Assembly: GCA_045600105.1 (NCBI GenBank)
Contig: JAZRXG010000036.1
Coordinates: 1-46,345, forward strand
DNA: 46,345 bases
Direction: 5' to 3'
Source: UBA1206 sp045600105
Lineage (GTDB): Bacteria > Bacillota > Clostridia > Oscillospirales > CAG-382
Part shown: positions 1-5,165 of the stretch, one piece after another
How positions within the stretch are numbered: the first letter of the stretch is position 1
How the letters are laid out: each line of letters starts with the position of its first letter
The notes under the pieces: model-generated
The model's input: only the letters and a program-made list of their open reading frames with translations
Told to the model about the DNA's origin: nothing
The model's database searches: none
Position numbers and translations under genes: made by a program

Positions 1-87
1 TTCCACCCACGCCCGCAGGCGCATCACTCGCCGCCGGCGAACATCACGCGCGAAGCGCACATCACATTCCACGCAGTGGAATACATC
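1..87. repeat. Array of four short hairpins with a conserved (A)CATCAC spacer
   Basis: Four consecutive small inverted repeats have different stem sequences: CGCC/GGCG (10-21), TCGCC/GGCGA (28-40), GCGC/GCGC (48-58) and ATTCCAC/GTGGAAT (66-82). They are separated by the constant spacer CATCAC or ACATCAC (22-27, 41-47, 59-65), with a partial ACATC at 83-87. Loops are 3-4 nt (CGCA, GCC, GAA, GCA). Stems vary while the spacer is fixed, the reverse of a CRISPR. The array may continue left of the window. Modular hairpin arrays of this style are intergenic in some Clostridia; the function is unknown. Confidence 0.75.
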
Positions 88-163
88 GTTTTCGGCGCGG
101 GACGGCAACATTAAAAAACGTCCTTATTAACACGCGCCGAAAGCAGAGCTTTTTGTTGTAATT

Positions 164-198
164 TTTGTCTTGACAAAGATATATGTCGGTGATATACT
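164..198 (+). promoter_or_regulatory. Sigma-A promoter of the HTH gene with overlapping inverted repeat
   Basis: TTGACA at 170-175, then 17 nt, then TATACT at 193-198. A 14-nt inverted repeat, TTTGTC-TT-GACAAA (164-177), covers the -35 box, which is a plausible operator for the HTH protein encoded just downstream (autoregulation is inferred). Confidence 0.75.
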
Positions 199-268
199 AA
201 AAACATCCATAGAGATATTCCGTTTCGGTAGGATGCATTTTATCTTTACTTTTGAAAGGAGTATGTTT

Positions 269-559
269 ATGGAAAAAACGGGTCGTTCTTTGTCTTTTGC
301 CAAGATGGCAGGAGCATATCTCAAAAGGAGCATCAAAGCGAACGGTATGACGCAGGAGAGTTTTGCAGAAAAATTCGGCTGCGACGAACGTACCGTGCGC
401 AGATGGATCAGTCAGGGTATCGGCAGCACCGATACCATCGAATACGTCCTTGACTTCTTCGGAGATGACGTAAGGGATCTCTTCCTCGGCGAGGAAGAGG
501 TCCCTTCCCGCATTTTTACGGGCAAAAGCGGAAAGATCTTGTCCGCCGGAGCATATTGA
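269..559 (+). CDS. Small XRE-like helix-turn-helix regulator
   Basis: This 96-aa protein is probably a DNA-binding regulator. Residues about 8-62 read as a helix-turn-helix of the XRE type: an amphipathic helix (AYLKRSIKANGMTQ), then SFAEKFGCDERTVRRWISQG, where the ERTVRRWI segment would be the recognition helix. The C-terminal 30 residues are unassigned. The start is placed at ATG 269 because AAGGAG (256-261) lies 7 nt upstream; an in-frame ATG at 263 is too close to that site. It has its own consensus promoter with an overlapping inverted repeat. It is the first gene of the island holding the split FtsH-like genes and is the natural candidate to control it; that role is inferred. Confidence 0.75.
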   Translation: MEKTGRSLSFAKMAGAYLKRSIKANGMTQESFAEKFGCDERTVRRWISQGIGSTDTIEYVLDFFGDDVRDLFLGEEEVPSRIFTGKSGKILSAGAY

Positions 560-584
560 CAAGTTTCGGCAAAAGTGTTATAAT
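556..584 (+). promoter_or_regulatory. Consensus sigma-A promoter for the gene at 727
   Basis: TTGACA at 556-561, a 17-nt spacer and TATAAT at 579-584: a perfect match. The -35 box overlaps the stop codon of the preceding HTH gene. The predicted transcript has a long leader of about 135 nt before the ATG at 727. Confidence 0.85.
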
Positions 585-602
585 ATATTTGTCCAAACGA
601 AC

Positions 603-637
603 AGGAGGTAAGTTTGCGGAAAAAGCCAATTGAATAG
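603..637 (+). other. Possible leader mini-ORF (7 codons, TTG start)
   Basis: A full Shine-Dalgarno AGGAGGT (603-609) lies in the leader of the gene at 727, far from that gene's own ATG. It is followed by TTG 614 and a 7-codon frame reading MRKKPIE that stops at TAG 635-637. Downstream, CTCG/CGAG and GACC/GGTT segments (about 652-680) could form a stem. This could be a translated leader controlling the downstream gene or a fortuitous site. No known riboswitch class was recognised. Confidence 0.35.
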
Positions 638-726
638 TTTTCTCGAAAGACCGTATTTTGGTTCTCACGAGCCCTTTGCTATTGAGTTTGTAATTTAACA
701 AATATAAATAAAAAGGAGTAACAACT

Positions 727-1152
727 ATGAAAAAGACTTTTGCTTCCGCATACGACCTCACCGGAAAATCACTTGTTCACCACATGAGAGAAATGGCTGC
801 CGAGGTAGTCGTTTCCGGTCATGCGTACGAGCGTCTCTTTGAGCGCCGCGGTATAAGCCATGACCAGGCGCAGAGCTTCACCGAGCGTGTCTGGAGAAAC
901 GGCAAAACCGTTTCCGACTTCAGCTGCAGCCGTCAGATGAAATATCTTACGGCTATCGAAGCCAGACATGATCCCGCGTACTGCGCGGTGATAGTATTCG
1001 AAGACGAGTACTTCGTCTTCGGCACGTTCAATCCTCTGTTTCCCAGAGTAGCCGTGCTTGTGACGGTGTGTCCTTTGGACGAAGATTTCAGGAAGTGGAA
1101 ACGCTCCCCGATCTTCAGGGAAAACGACGGCGAAGGTGACTTCGCCGTCTGA
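727..1152 (+). CDS. DUF4258-like small protein
   Basis: This 141-aa soluble protein has no signal peptide. Residues about 26-120 show a pattern shared with the protein at 3434-3787: a beta strand ending in SGHAYERLFERRGI, a helix with a [WF]xNG-type turn (VWRNGK), a conserved Ser-Asp, an R-x-Y/F-containing segment, then strands ending in LVTVCPL. This HAxxRxxxRxGI...LVTVxPL layout resembles DUF4258-type small proteins; that assignment is by eye. AAAGGAG precedes the ATG at 727. It has its own perfect promoter and its stop codon abuts a perfect 10-bp hairpin. Its function is unknown; the recurrence of the same fold on both sides of the FtsH-like gene suggests a functional link (client, adaptor or small toxin-like protein). 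Confidence 0.7.
   Translation: MKKTFASAYDLTGKSLVHHMREMAAEVVVSGHAYERLFERRGISHDQAQSFTERVWRNGKTVSDFSCSRQMKYLTAIEARHDPAYCAVIVFEDEYFVFGTFNPLFPRVAVLVTVCPLDEDFRKWKRSPIFRENDGEGDFAV
1126..1149 (+). other. Perfect 10-bp hairpin abutting a stop codon
   Basis: GACGGCGAAG (1126-1135), loop GTGA, CTTCGCCGTC (1140-1149), immediately followed by the TGA stop codon (1150-1152). It lies inside the coding sequence and is not followed by a T tract, so it is not a normal intrinsic terminator; it could stabilise the mRNA 3' end. Confidence 0.55.
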
Positions 1153-1182
1153 CCCCCGCAAAAATGAATAACAAACAAATTC

Positions 1183-1216
1183 GGGAGGCGGACATCTGCC
1201 GCCCTTTTCTTTTTGT
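1183..1216 (+). terminator. Likely intrinsic terminator after the gene at 727
   Basis: GGAGGCGG and CCGCCC arms around a short ACATCTG loop are followed by CTTTTCTTTTT. This would end the transcript from the promoter at 556. Confidence 0.6.
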
Positions 1217-1310
1217 CTTCGGCATGCTACAATCATTCACGTAAACGAAAAAAACGTGACCGGCATTGACTTCGCAATCTTTTTTCCGTGATATTCGGTA
1301 AAATTCGACG

Positions 1311-1316
1311 TATAAT
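1311..1316 (+). promoter_or_regulatory. Candidate -10 box for the split-FtsH operon
   Basis: TATAAT at 1311-1316 lies 43 nt before the first ATG of the seven-gene run (1359). No good -35 lies 16-18 nt upstream; a TTGACT at 1266-1271 is too far away. The element may need an activator or use another sigma factor. Confidence 0.4.
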
Positions 1317-1358
1317 GCCGCTGTAAGCTCAAAAACCGAAAAAAGTGAGGTGAATAAA

Positions 1359-1499
1359 ATGGCTTTTTTGGGATTTCTGATCGCTGCCGCAATAGCGTAC
1401 GTTGTCATTAAGATATTCCTCTTTATTCCGTATATTGCCACGATACTGTTCATTTTTATCGGATGGTTCATTTTGCGTATGAACCAAAACAATCATTAA
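1359..1499 (+). CDS. 46-aa membrane microprotein
   Basis: The translation begins MAFLGFLIAAAIAYVVIK and ends in RMNQNNH. Apart from a few polar residues at each end, almost the whole chain is hydrophobic, with two hydrophobic stretches (about residues 3-19 and 21-38) separated by a single Lys. A GTGAGGTG ribosome site (1345-1352) sits 6 nt before the ATG. It is the first gene of the run 1359-4778. No family was recognised. It could be a small regulator or assembly partner of the membrane-associated FtsH-like protease encoded downstream (inference). The AT-rich composition contrasts with the protease gene. Confidence 0.7.
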   Translation: MAFLGFLIAAAIAYVVIKIFLFIPYIATILFIFIGWFILRMNQNNH

Positions 1500-1524
1500 T
1501 TAAAATTCAGAAAGGAACTGTGCT

Positions 1525-1701
1525 ATGATCATTGCGCTTATTCTCATCGGAGTCTGGCTTGAGGTCAATAACTGGAAATCGTATTATCGGCTTCAAAAAG
1601 AACTTGAAAAAAAGAAGCACGTTGTCAAAGTGGAAGACGCTCTTTCTCATAAAACGATATATTATGACGACGGCAGTGTTGAGTACAAAAGTAAATACTA
1701 A
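1525..1701 (+). CDS. 58-aa membrane-anchored microprotein
   Basis: The chain starts MIIALILIGVWLEVNNWKSY: a short N-terminal hydrophobic anchor (residues 1-12) followed by a charged, probably helical tail (LQKELEKKK) and a C-terminal segment ending DDGSVEYKSKY. AAAGGA (1511-1516) lies 8 nt upstream of the ATG. It is 25 nt after the previous microprotein and 36 nt before the next gene, so it is co-transcribed with them. The C-terminal YYDDGSVEY resembles a beta-hairpin. No family was recognised. Confidence 0.7.
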   Translation: MIIALILIGVWLEVNNWKSYYRLQKELEKKKHVVKVEDALSHKTIYYDDGSVEYKSKY

Positions 1702-1737
1702 ATACAATTGATTTAATTCAGAAAGAAGGTAATGCTT

Positions 1738-2103
1738 ATGGCAAAAAGTTTCTCTCTTATCCCTTCCGGCGCTTTTCAAAACAACTTTTTGGGACTCGCA
1801 AGCTCTATGTTACGTTCCGCGACAGAACGTATAAACAAAAAAGAAGCGTCATTGAATGCCGTGAATGATGACGCCTATATCAGAAAGGCTGCATTTATCA
1901 GCAACGATCCTACGCTTTCGACTGATGAAAAGACTTGCCGTTTGGACGAGTGCGAAGAAAAGCACTTCAACAATATGAAACGCAATCCCAAATTTATCTT
2001 TCATGAAAGGCTCCGGGAATACGGTTTTGCAGCGGTGGTATCGGCGGCATGCGCCGGCGGAGCGTATTTTATTGAGAGAAAATATTCATCAGTCCATGCC
2101 TGA
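1738..2103 (+). CDS. Unknown 121-aa protein with C-terminal membrane segment
   Basis: Most of this 121-aa protein is polar and helical. Near the C-terminus a small-residue-rich hydrophobic segment (GFAAVVSAACAGGAYFI, about residues 97-113) is followed by ERKYSS, consistent with a C-tail anchor. ATG 1738 is chosen over 1732 because the AAGAAGG site (1723-1729) is optimally spaced for it. The initiation region AGGTAATGCTTATG nearly repeats that of the protease gene (AGGTAACGCTTATG). It ends 19 nt before the protease start. No family was recognised; as the immediate upstream neighbour of the soluble protease, it is a candidate membrane adaptor (inference). Confidence 0.65.
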   Translation: MAKSFSLIPSGAFQNNFLGLASSMLRSATERINKKEASLNAVNDDAYIRKAAFISNDPTLSTDEKTCRLDECEEKHFNNMKRNPKFIFHERLREYGFAAVVSAACAGGAYFIERKYSSVHA

Positions 2104-2122
2104 ATCAAAGGAGGTAACGCTT

Positions 2123-3415
2123 ATGAGAAATATCGTCGGTTATGAGAAGGAGAAAGCGGAGATCGCGAAGATCCGCGATCTTCTCCGCAACGTAGAATCC
2201 TACAAAGAGCTCGGCGTCCGTATTCCGAGAGGACTGCTCCTCGTCGGTGAACCGGGCGTCGGCAAGACCGTGCTCGCACGTTCGATAGCGGGGCAGGGGA
2301 TAAAGCTCGTCGAGCTTCACGCCGCCAACTGCTGCGACGAGGACGCCGAATACTGTATTGAAAGTCGCTTTGAAGAAGCAAAACAGAAAGCCCCCGCGGT
2401 GCTGCTCCTTGACGAGATAGACAAGCTTGCCGGAACGTCGCGCAGCTTCTTCATGGAAGACAACGACAAGATACGCAAGATACTGCTTCGTGAGCTCGAT
2501 TCACTTACCGATAACGACGGCATCCTCGTAGTCGCCACCTGCAACGACGAAGACTGCATGGGCAGCGCACTTACGCGTCCCGGTCGTTTCGACAGACGCA
2601 TAAAAATAAGCCTTCCGGACGAAAAGACGAGGCTGCGTATCCTCAGAAGCTATTTCCGCAGGGTCAGGATGCCGAAAGACGTCGATCTCGGCGAAATAGC
2701 CGGCAGCACCAAGGGATACAGCGGCGCGATGCTCGAATGCCTCGTCAACGAAACGGCGATAGAAGCGCTTTCCGAAAACCGGGACAGCATCACCGGCGAC
2801 GACGTCAGAAAAGTCATCAACCGCATGGAATTCGGCGCGAACGAAAGTCTGCCCTATGATGACAAAGAAACGCTTCACCGTATCGCGGTACACGAGACCG
2901 GTCACACCGTGGCGGCAATGCTGCTTTGCCCCGAAAGCCTTTACGGGGCGACGATCCTTCCGCAGGGAGACAGCGGCGGACACATCCGTTTCGTTACGGG
3001 CGAAGAAAAGATACTGTCGATAAGCGAAGCCGAAAACGAGCTTGCCGTGCTTCTCGCGGGTCACGTCGCCGAAAGGCTGATGCTCGGTGAATACGGTCTC
3101 GGCTCGTCGTCCGACATTCAGGAAGTGTCGAGGAAGCTGCAATACCTCATCACTTGCGAAGCGGCGTACGGTTACGTGCATACGCTCGGCGGAATGAAAG
3201 GTCCGTTTTCCGATTCCGTGAGCGAATCGGTCAAGTGCCGTATCGCCGAGACATTTGAAAGAGAGATAAACAGGATCGACGCCAAGGCGGAAAAGCTCCT
3301 TTCGGAAAACAGGGAACTCTTTGATTCCGTCTGCACGGCGCTTGAAACCAGACACACGCTTGACCGCGACGAGCTGAACGCTCTTCGCGGTGAGGCAGGC
3401 TCTGCAGCAGCCTGA
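2123..3415 (+). CDS. FtsH-like AAA+ zinc protease lacking the membrane domain
   Basis: This 430-aa ATP-dependent metalloprotease consists only of the AAA+ and M41 peptidase parts of FtsH; FtsH normally has about 100-150 extra N-terminal residues with two membrane helices, absent here. Walker A GEPGVGKT is at 42-49, Walker B VLLLDE at 93-98, and the second region of homology TRPGRFDR at 151-158. The zinc site HETGH is at 257-261, and the third ligand Asp is in GSSSDIQ (D331), so ATPase and peptidase both look intact. The pore-loop position that is FVGVG in FtsH aligns by eye with CDEDA (71-75), losing the aromatic. The start at 2123 rests on AAAGGAGGT (2108-2115). The missing membrane/extracytoplasmic domain is encoded separately at 4404-4778. 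Identity as an FtsH-family protein is secure; substrates are unknown. Confidence 0.92.
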   Translation: MRNIVGYEKEKAEIAKIRDLLRNVESYKELGVRIPRGLLLVGEPGVGKTVLARSIAGQGIKLVELHAANCCDEDAEYCIESRFEEAKQKAPAVLLLDEIDKLAGTSRSFFMEDNDKIRKILLRELDSLTDNDGILVVATCNDEDCMGSALTRPGRFDRRIKISLPDEKTRLRILRSYFRRVRMPKDVDLGEIAGSTKGYSGAMLECLVNETAIEALSENRDSITGDDVRKVINRMEFGANESLPYDDKETLHRIAVHETGHTVAAMLLCPESLYGATILPQGDSGGHIRFVTGEEKILSISEAENELAVLLAGHVAERLMLGEYGLGSSSDIQEVSRKLQYLITCEAAYGYVHTLGGMKGPFSDSVSESVKCRIAETFEREINRIDAKAEKLLSENRELFDSVCTALETRHTLDRDELNALRGEAGSAAA

Positions 3416-3433
3416 AAAACGGAGGTGCGTATT

Positions 3434-3787
3434 ATGGAAAAAGATCCTACGGTTTTACAGAGTGAACTTATCATTACGGATCACGCCGACGGAAGAACAC
3501 GCAAGCGCATCGGCATAAAGAGAAAAGGCGTGTCACGTCAGGCTGATAAGGCTTTTGAAAACGGACTTGCTTTCAGCGACACGGACGGCGCATTGGCAAG
3601 GTTTATGACAGCGTTATATCACAAGAAAAAAGCGAACAACATACGCATTTTCAATCGCTACGTTTACATATTCAAAGGAGACATTTTCATCACCGTATTT
3701 CCGCTTCCGCAAAAATACGTGCCTTACGCGGACAAGCTTCTGAAAAGAAAAGAAAACGCGGCGCCGCTTTGCGAAAAAGACGCCTGA
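3434..3787 (+). CDS. DUF4258-like small protein, second copy
   Basis: This 117-aa protein matches the layout of the protein at 727-1152: ITDHADGRTRKRIGI, then a helix with FENGLAFSD, an RFMTALY segment, IRIFNRYVYIFKGDIFITVFPLP, and a basic tail. Overall identity is low but the landmarks occur in the same order, so the two are probably distant homologues. GGAGGTG (3421-3427) lies 6 nt before ATG 3434. It starts 18 nt after the protease gene and ends 15 nt before the next gene, all in one operon. Function is unknown; the fold is reminiscent of small RelE/BrnT-like proteins, but no catalytic residues can be assigned. Confidence 0.75.
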   Translation: MEKDPTVLQSELIITDHADGRTRKRIGIKRKGVSRQADKAFENGLAFSDTDGALARFMTALYHKKKANNIRIFNRYVYIFKGDIFITVFPLPQKYVPYADKLLKRKENAAPLCEKDA

Positions 3788-3802
3788 CAAGGAGGGATTT
3801 TT

Positions 3803-4393
3803 ATGAACAAGTACGACGATTACACTTTGTGGGAAGACGTTCTTTGGGACAGGAGCATCTTCGATGAACCGGGACCCGACAGCATATACATACTTTTCAC
3901 TAACAGTTATCCGCCTCCTTTCTGTATGGAGATACAGACTCCGGCGTGGTTCAACGACGTGAACAAAGCGGCGGCATACGTCAAATATTCGGTACGCGAC
4001 GCCATCCTTTCGGAAACCGAGGAATACGGCAGATCGGAAGATATACACTGTGTCGACCTCGATGAGCTGTACAGCACCGCGACGGGAGAAACGAAATCGG
4101 TTATCGACAGACACAGAAAATACTGGGACGGCATCAACGCGGTAATGGCGTCCGAAGACGTGCTTTCCGAACTCAAAAAGTATCTCGTCCGTTTCAACAG
4201 ATATTTTGCGAAAACAGATGTTGCATACGAGCTTCGTCTTTACGAGGGCATCCGTGCTTTCCGCAGAGGATACCTGACGTTGAACAGCGGATGGCTCGAC
4301 GAGGATACAGCCGAAGGGTTCAAAGAAGCCGCCGATCTTGAAAATCCCGACGGCGACGCGATGCTCGAATACTTTGACGGTTTAGCCTGTTAG
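3803..4393 (+). CDS. Unknown 196-aa acidic protein in the split-FtsH operon
   Basis: A soluble protein with no signal peptide or membrane helix; acidic, with many Tyr, Trp and Asp/Glu residues. AAGGAGGG lies 6-8 nt before the ATG. It is separated by 15 nt from the preceding gene and 10 nt from the following FtsH-extracytoplasmic-domain gene, so it sits inside the operon. No motif or family was recognised. The predicted secondary structure is mostly helical after residue 45. It could be an adaptor or client of the protease (inference from position only). Confidence 0.7.
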   Translation: MNKYDDYTLWEDVLWDRSIFDEPGPDSIYILFTNSYPPPFCMEIQTPAWFNDVNKAAAYVKYSVRDAILSETEEYGRSEDIHCVDLDELYSTATGETKSVIDRHRKYWDGINAVMASEDVLSELKKYLVRFNRYFAKTDVAYELRLYEGIRAFRRGYLTLNSGWLDEDTAEGFKEAADLENPDGDAMLEYFDGLAC

Positions 4394-4403
4394 GGGACGC
4401 GTA

Positions 4404-4778
4404 ATGATCAAAAAAATACGCAATAACAGAAGCGACCGGATCACGGCCGTTATCGTCGCGGTCGTGATAATCGGAATTATTGTTTTCAACATCGTAAGGA
4501 TATTCGTAAACAACACTCCGCCAGATGCTAAAGAGATCGGATACAACGAATTCGTGAGCCTGCTTGATGACGGAAAAATCGAAAAAGTCGGGTTTGAGGA
4601 AAACGATACCATACTGTTCCACCTTAAAGACGATGAAACGGCTTACCGCACGGACGACCCGAAGACCGACGGTTTCAGAGAAAAGCTGCTGTCCGCCGGA
4701 GCGACGATAGAACGCGAGGAAAAAAGTGTCATCGGCAAAATAATGACGCTGCTTTTTCGGGTCATGCTTAGTAAGTAA
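4404..4778 (+). CDS. Stand-alone FtsH N-terminal membrane/extracytoplasmic domain
   Basis: This 124-aa protein corresponds to just the N-terminal part of FtsH. After a basic N-terminus (MIKKIRNNRSDR), one membrane helix spans about 13-34. A segment matching the FtsH extracytoplasmic domain follows at about 43-105: IGYNEFVSLLDDGKIEKVGF aligns with the YSTF...DGKV... pattern of canonical FtsH, and a conserved LLSAGATIE matches the ...LL...V.V end of that domain. FtsH's second helix is represented only by a short weak hydrophobic stretch (GKIMTLLFRVML). There is no AAA or peptidase domain. An AGGGGA site precedes the ATG. With the soluble protease at 2123-3415 it would reconstitute FtsH in two polypeptides; physical association is inferred. 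Confidence 0.82.
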   Translation: MIKKIRNNRSDRITAVIVAVVIIGIIVFNIVRIFVNNTPPDAKEIGYNEFVSLLDDGKIEKVGFEENDTILFHLKDDETAYRTDDPKTDGFREKLLSAGATIEREEKSVIGKIMTLLFRVMLSK

Positions 4779-4855
4779 CAAGTGCATGGCTGGTATGCCA
4801 ATCCATGACGCACTTGTGCGTAACCGGTAGTGTTCAGGGGCTTTGCCCGAAAATG

Positions 4856-4882
4856 AATCCCCCGTACGGGGGATTATTATTT
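4856..4882 (+). terminator. Terminator of the split-FtsH operon
   Basis: A perfect 20-bp palindrome (4856-4875; arms AATCCCCCGT and ACGGGGGATT) is followed by ATTATTT. The pairing is strong; the T tract is short. Confidence 0.65.
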
Positions 4883-5048
4883 CGTCTGCTTTTACATTTC
4901 CGGCGCTTTAGCGATCGCCGCCGTGCTTTTCTGCCTGCTGTCGATATCGATGTGAGCATAGTTGCTTTCCGCGGTTTATCTCGAATACGCGGGTGCGTTT
5001 TCATAATTACCAAAGCATTACAATGAACCAAGAAATGACAAAAAAACC

Positions 5049-5096
5049 AATGTTTACAAAATGTTTACAATCTGCGTTGATGATTTGTGATATATT
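5049..5096 (+). promoter_or_regulatory. Promoter of the SHIRT surface protein with tandem repeat
   Basis: An extended -10, TG-A-TATATT (5088-5096), lies 21 nt after TTTACA (5064-5069), a longer spacing than usual. The 11-mer AATGTTTACAA is repeated perfectly in tandem at 5049-5059 and 5060-5070, so the second copy supplies the -35-like sequence. The repeat may be a regulator site. Confidence 0.5.
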
Positions 5097-5165
5097 AGTA
5101 AAATAGTGGCGGCACAGAACAATATGTGCCTGCGGCAAAACGGATAAAAAAGGGAAGGTAAAAAC

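Larger units (their letters stand above)
4779..5165. other. 387-bp intergenic region closing the island
   Basis: No convincing gene is present. It holds a nested imperfect inverted repeat (AAGTGC 4780-4785 with GCACTT 4810-4815; inner TGGC/GCCA 4787-4800), the terminator palindrome at 4856-4875, and the promoter of the surface protein with an 11-bp tandem repeat at 5049-5070. The 73-codon frame at 4805-5026 has no ribosome site and looks non-coding. Confidence 0.6.

Noticed and set aside
1..87. CRISPR array
   Set aside because: The constant element is only 6-7 nt and the variable parts are palindromes of 11-17 nt; no cas genes nearby.
2501..3355. 284-codon minus-strand frame opposite the FtsH-like gene
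   Set aside because: The opposite strand encodes all FtsH motifs; this frame is a shadow.
4805..5026. 73-codon frame after the split-FtsH operon
   Set aside because: It starts inside the inverted-repeat and terminator region, has no ribosome site and reads through the terminator hairpin.
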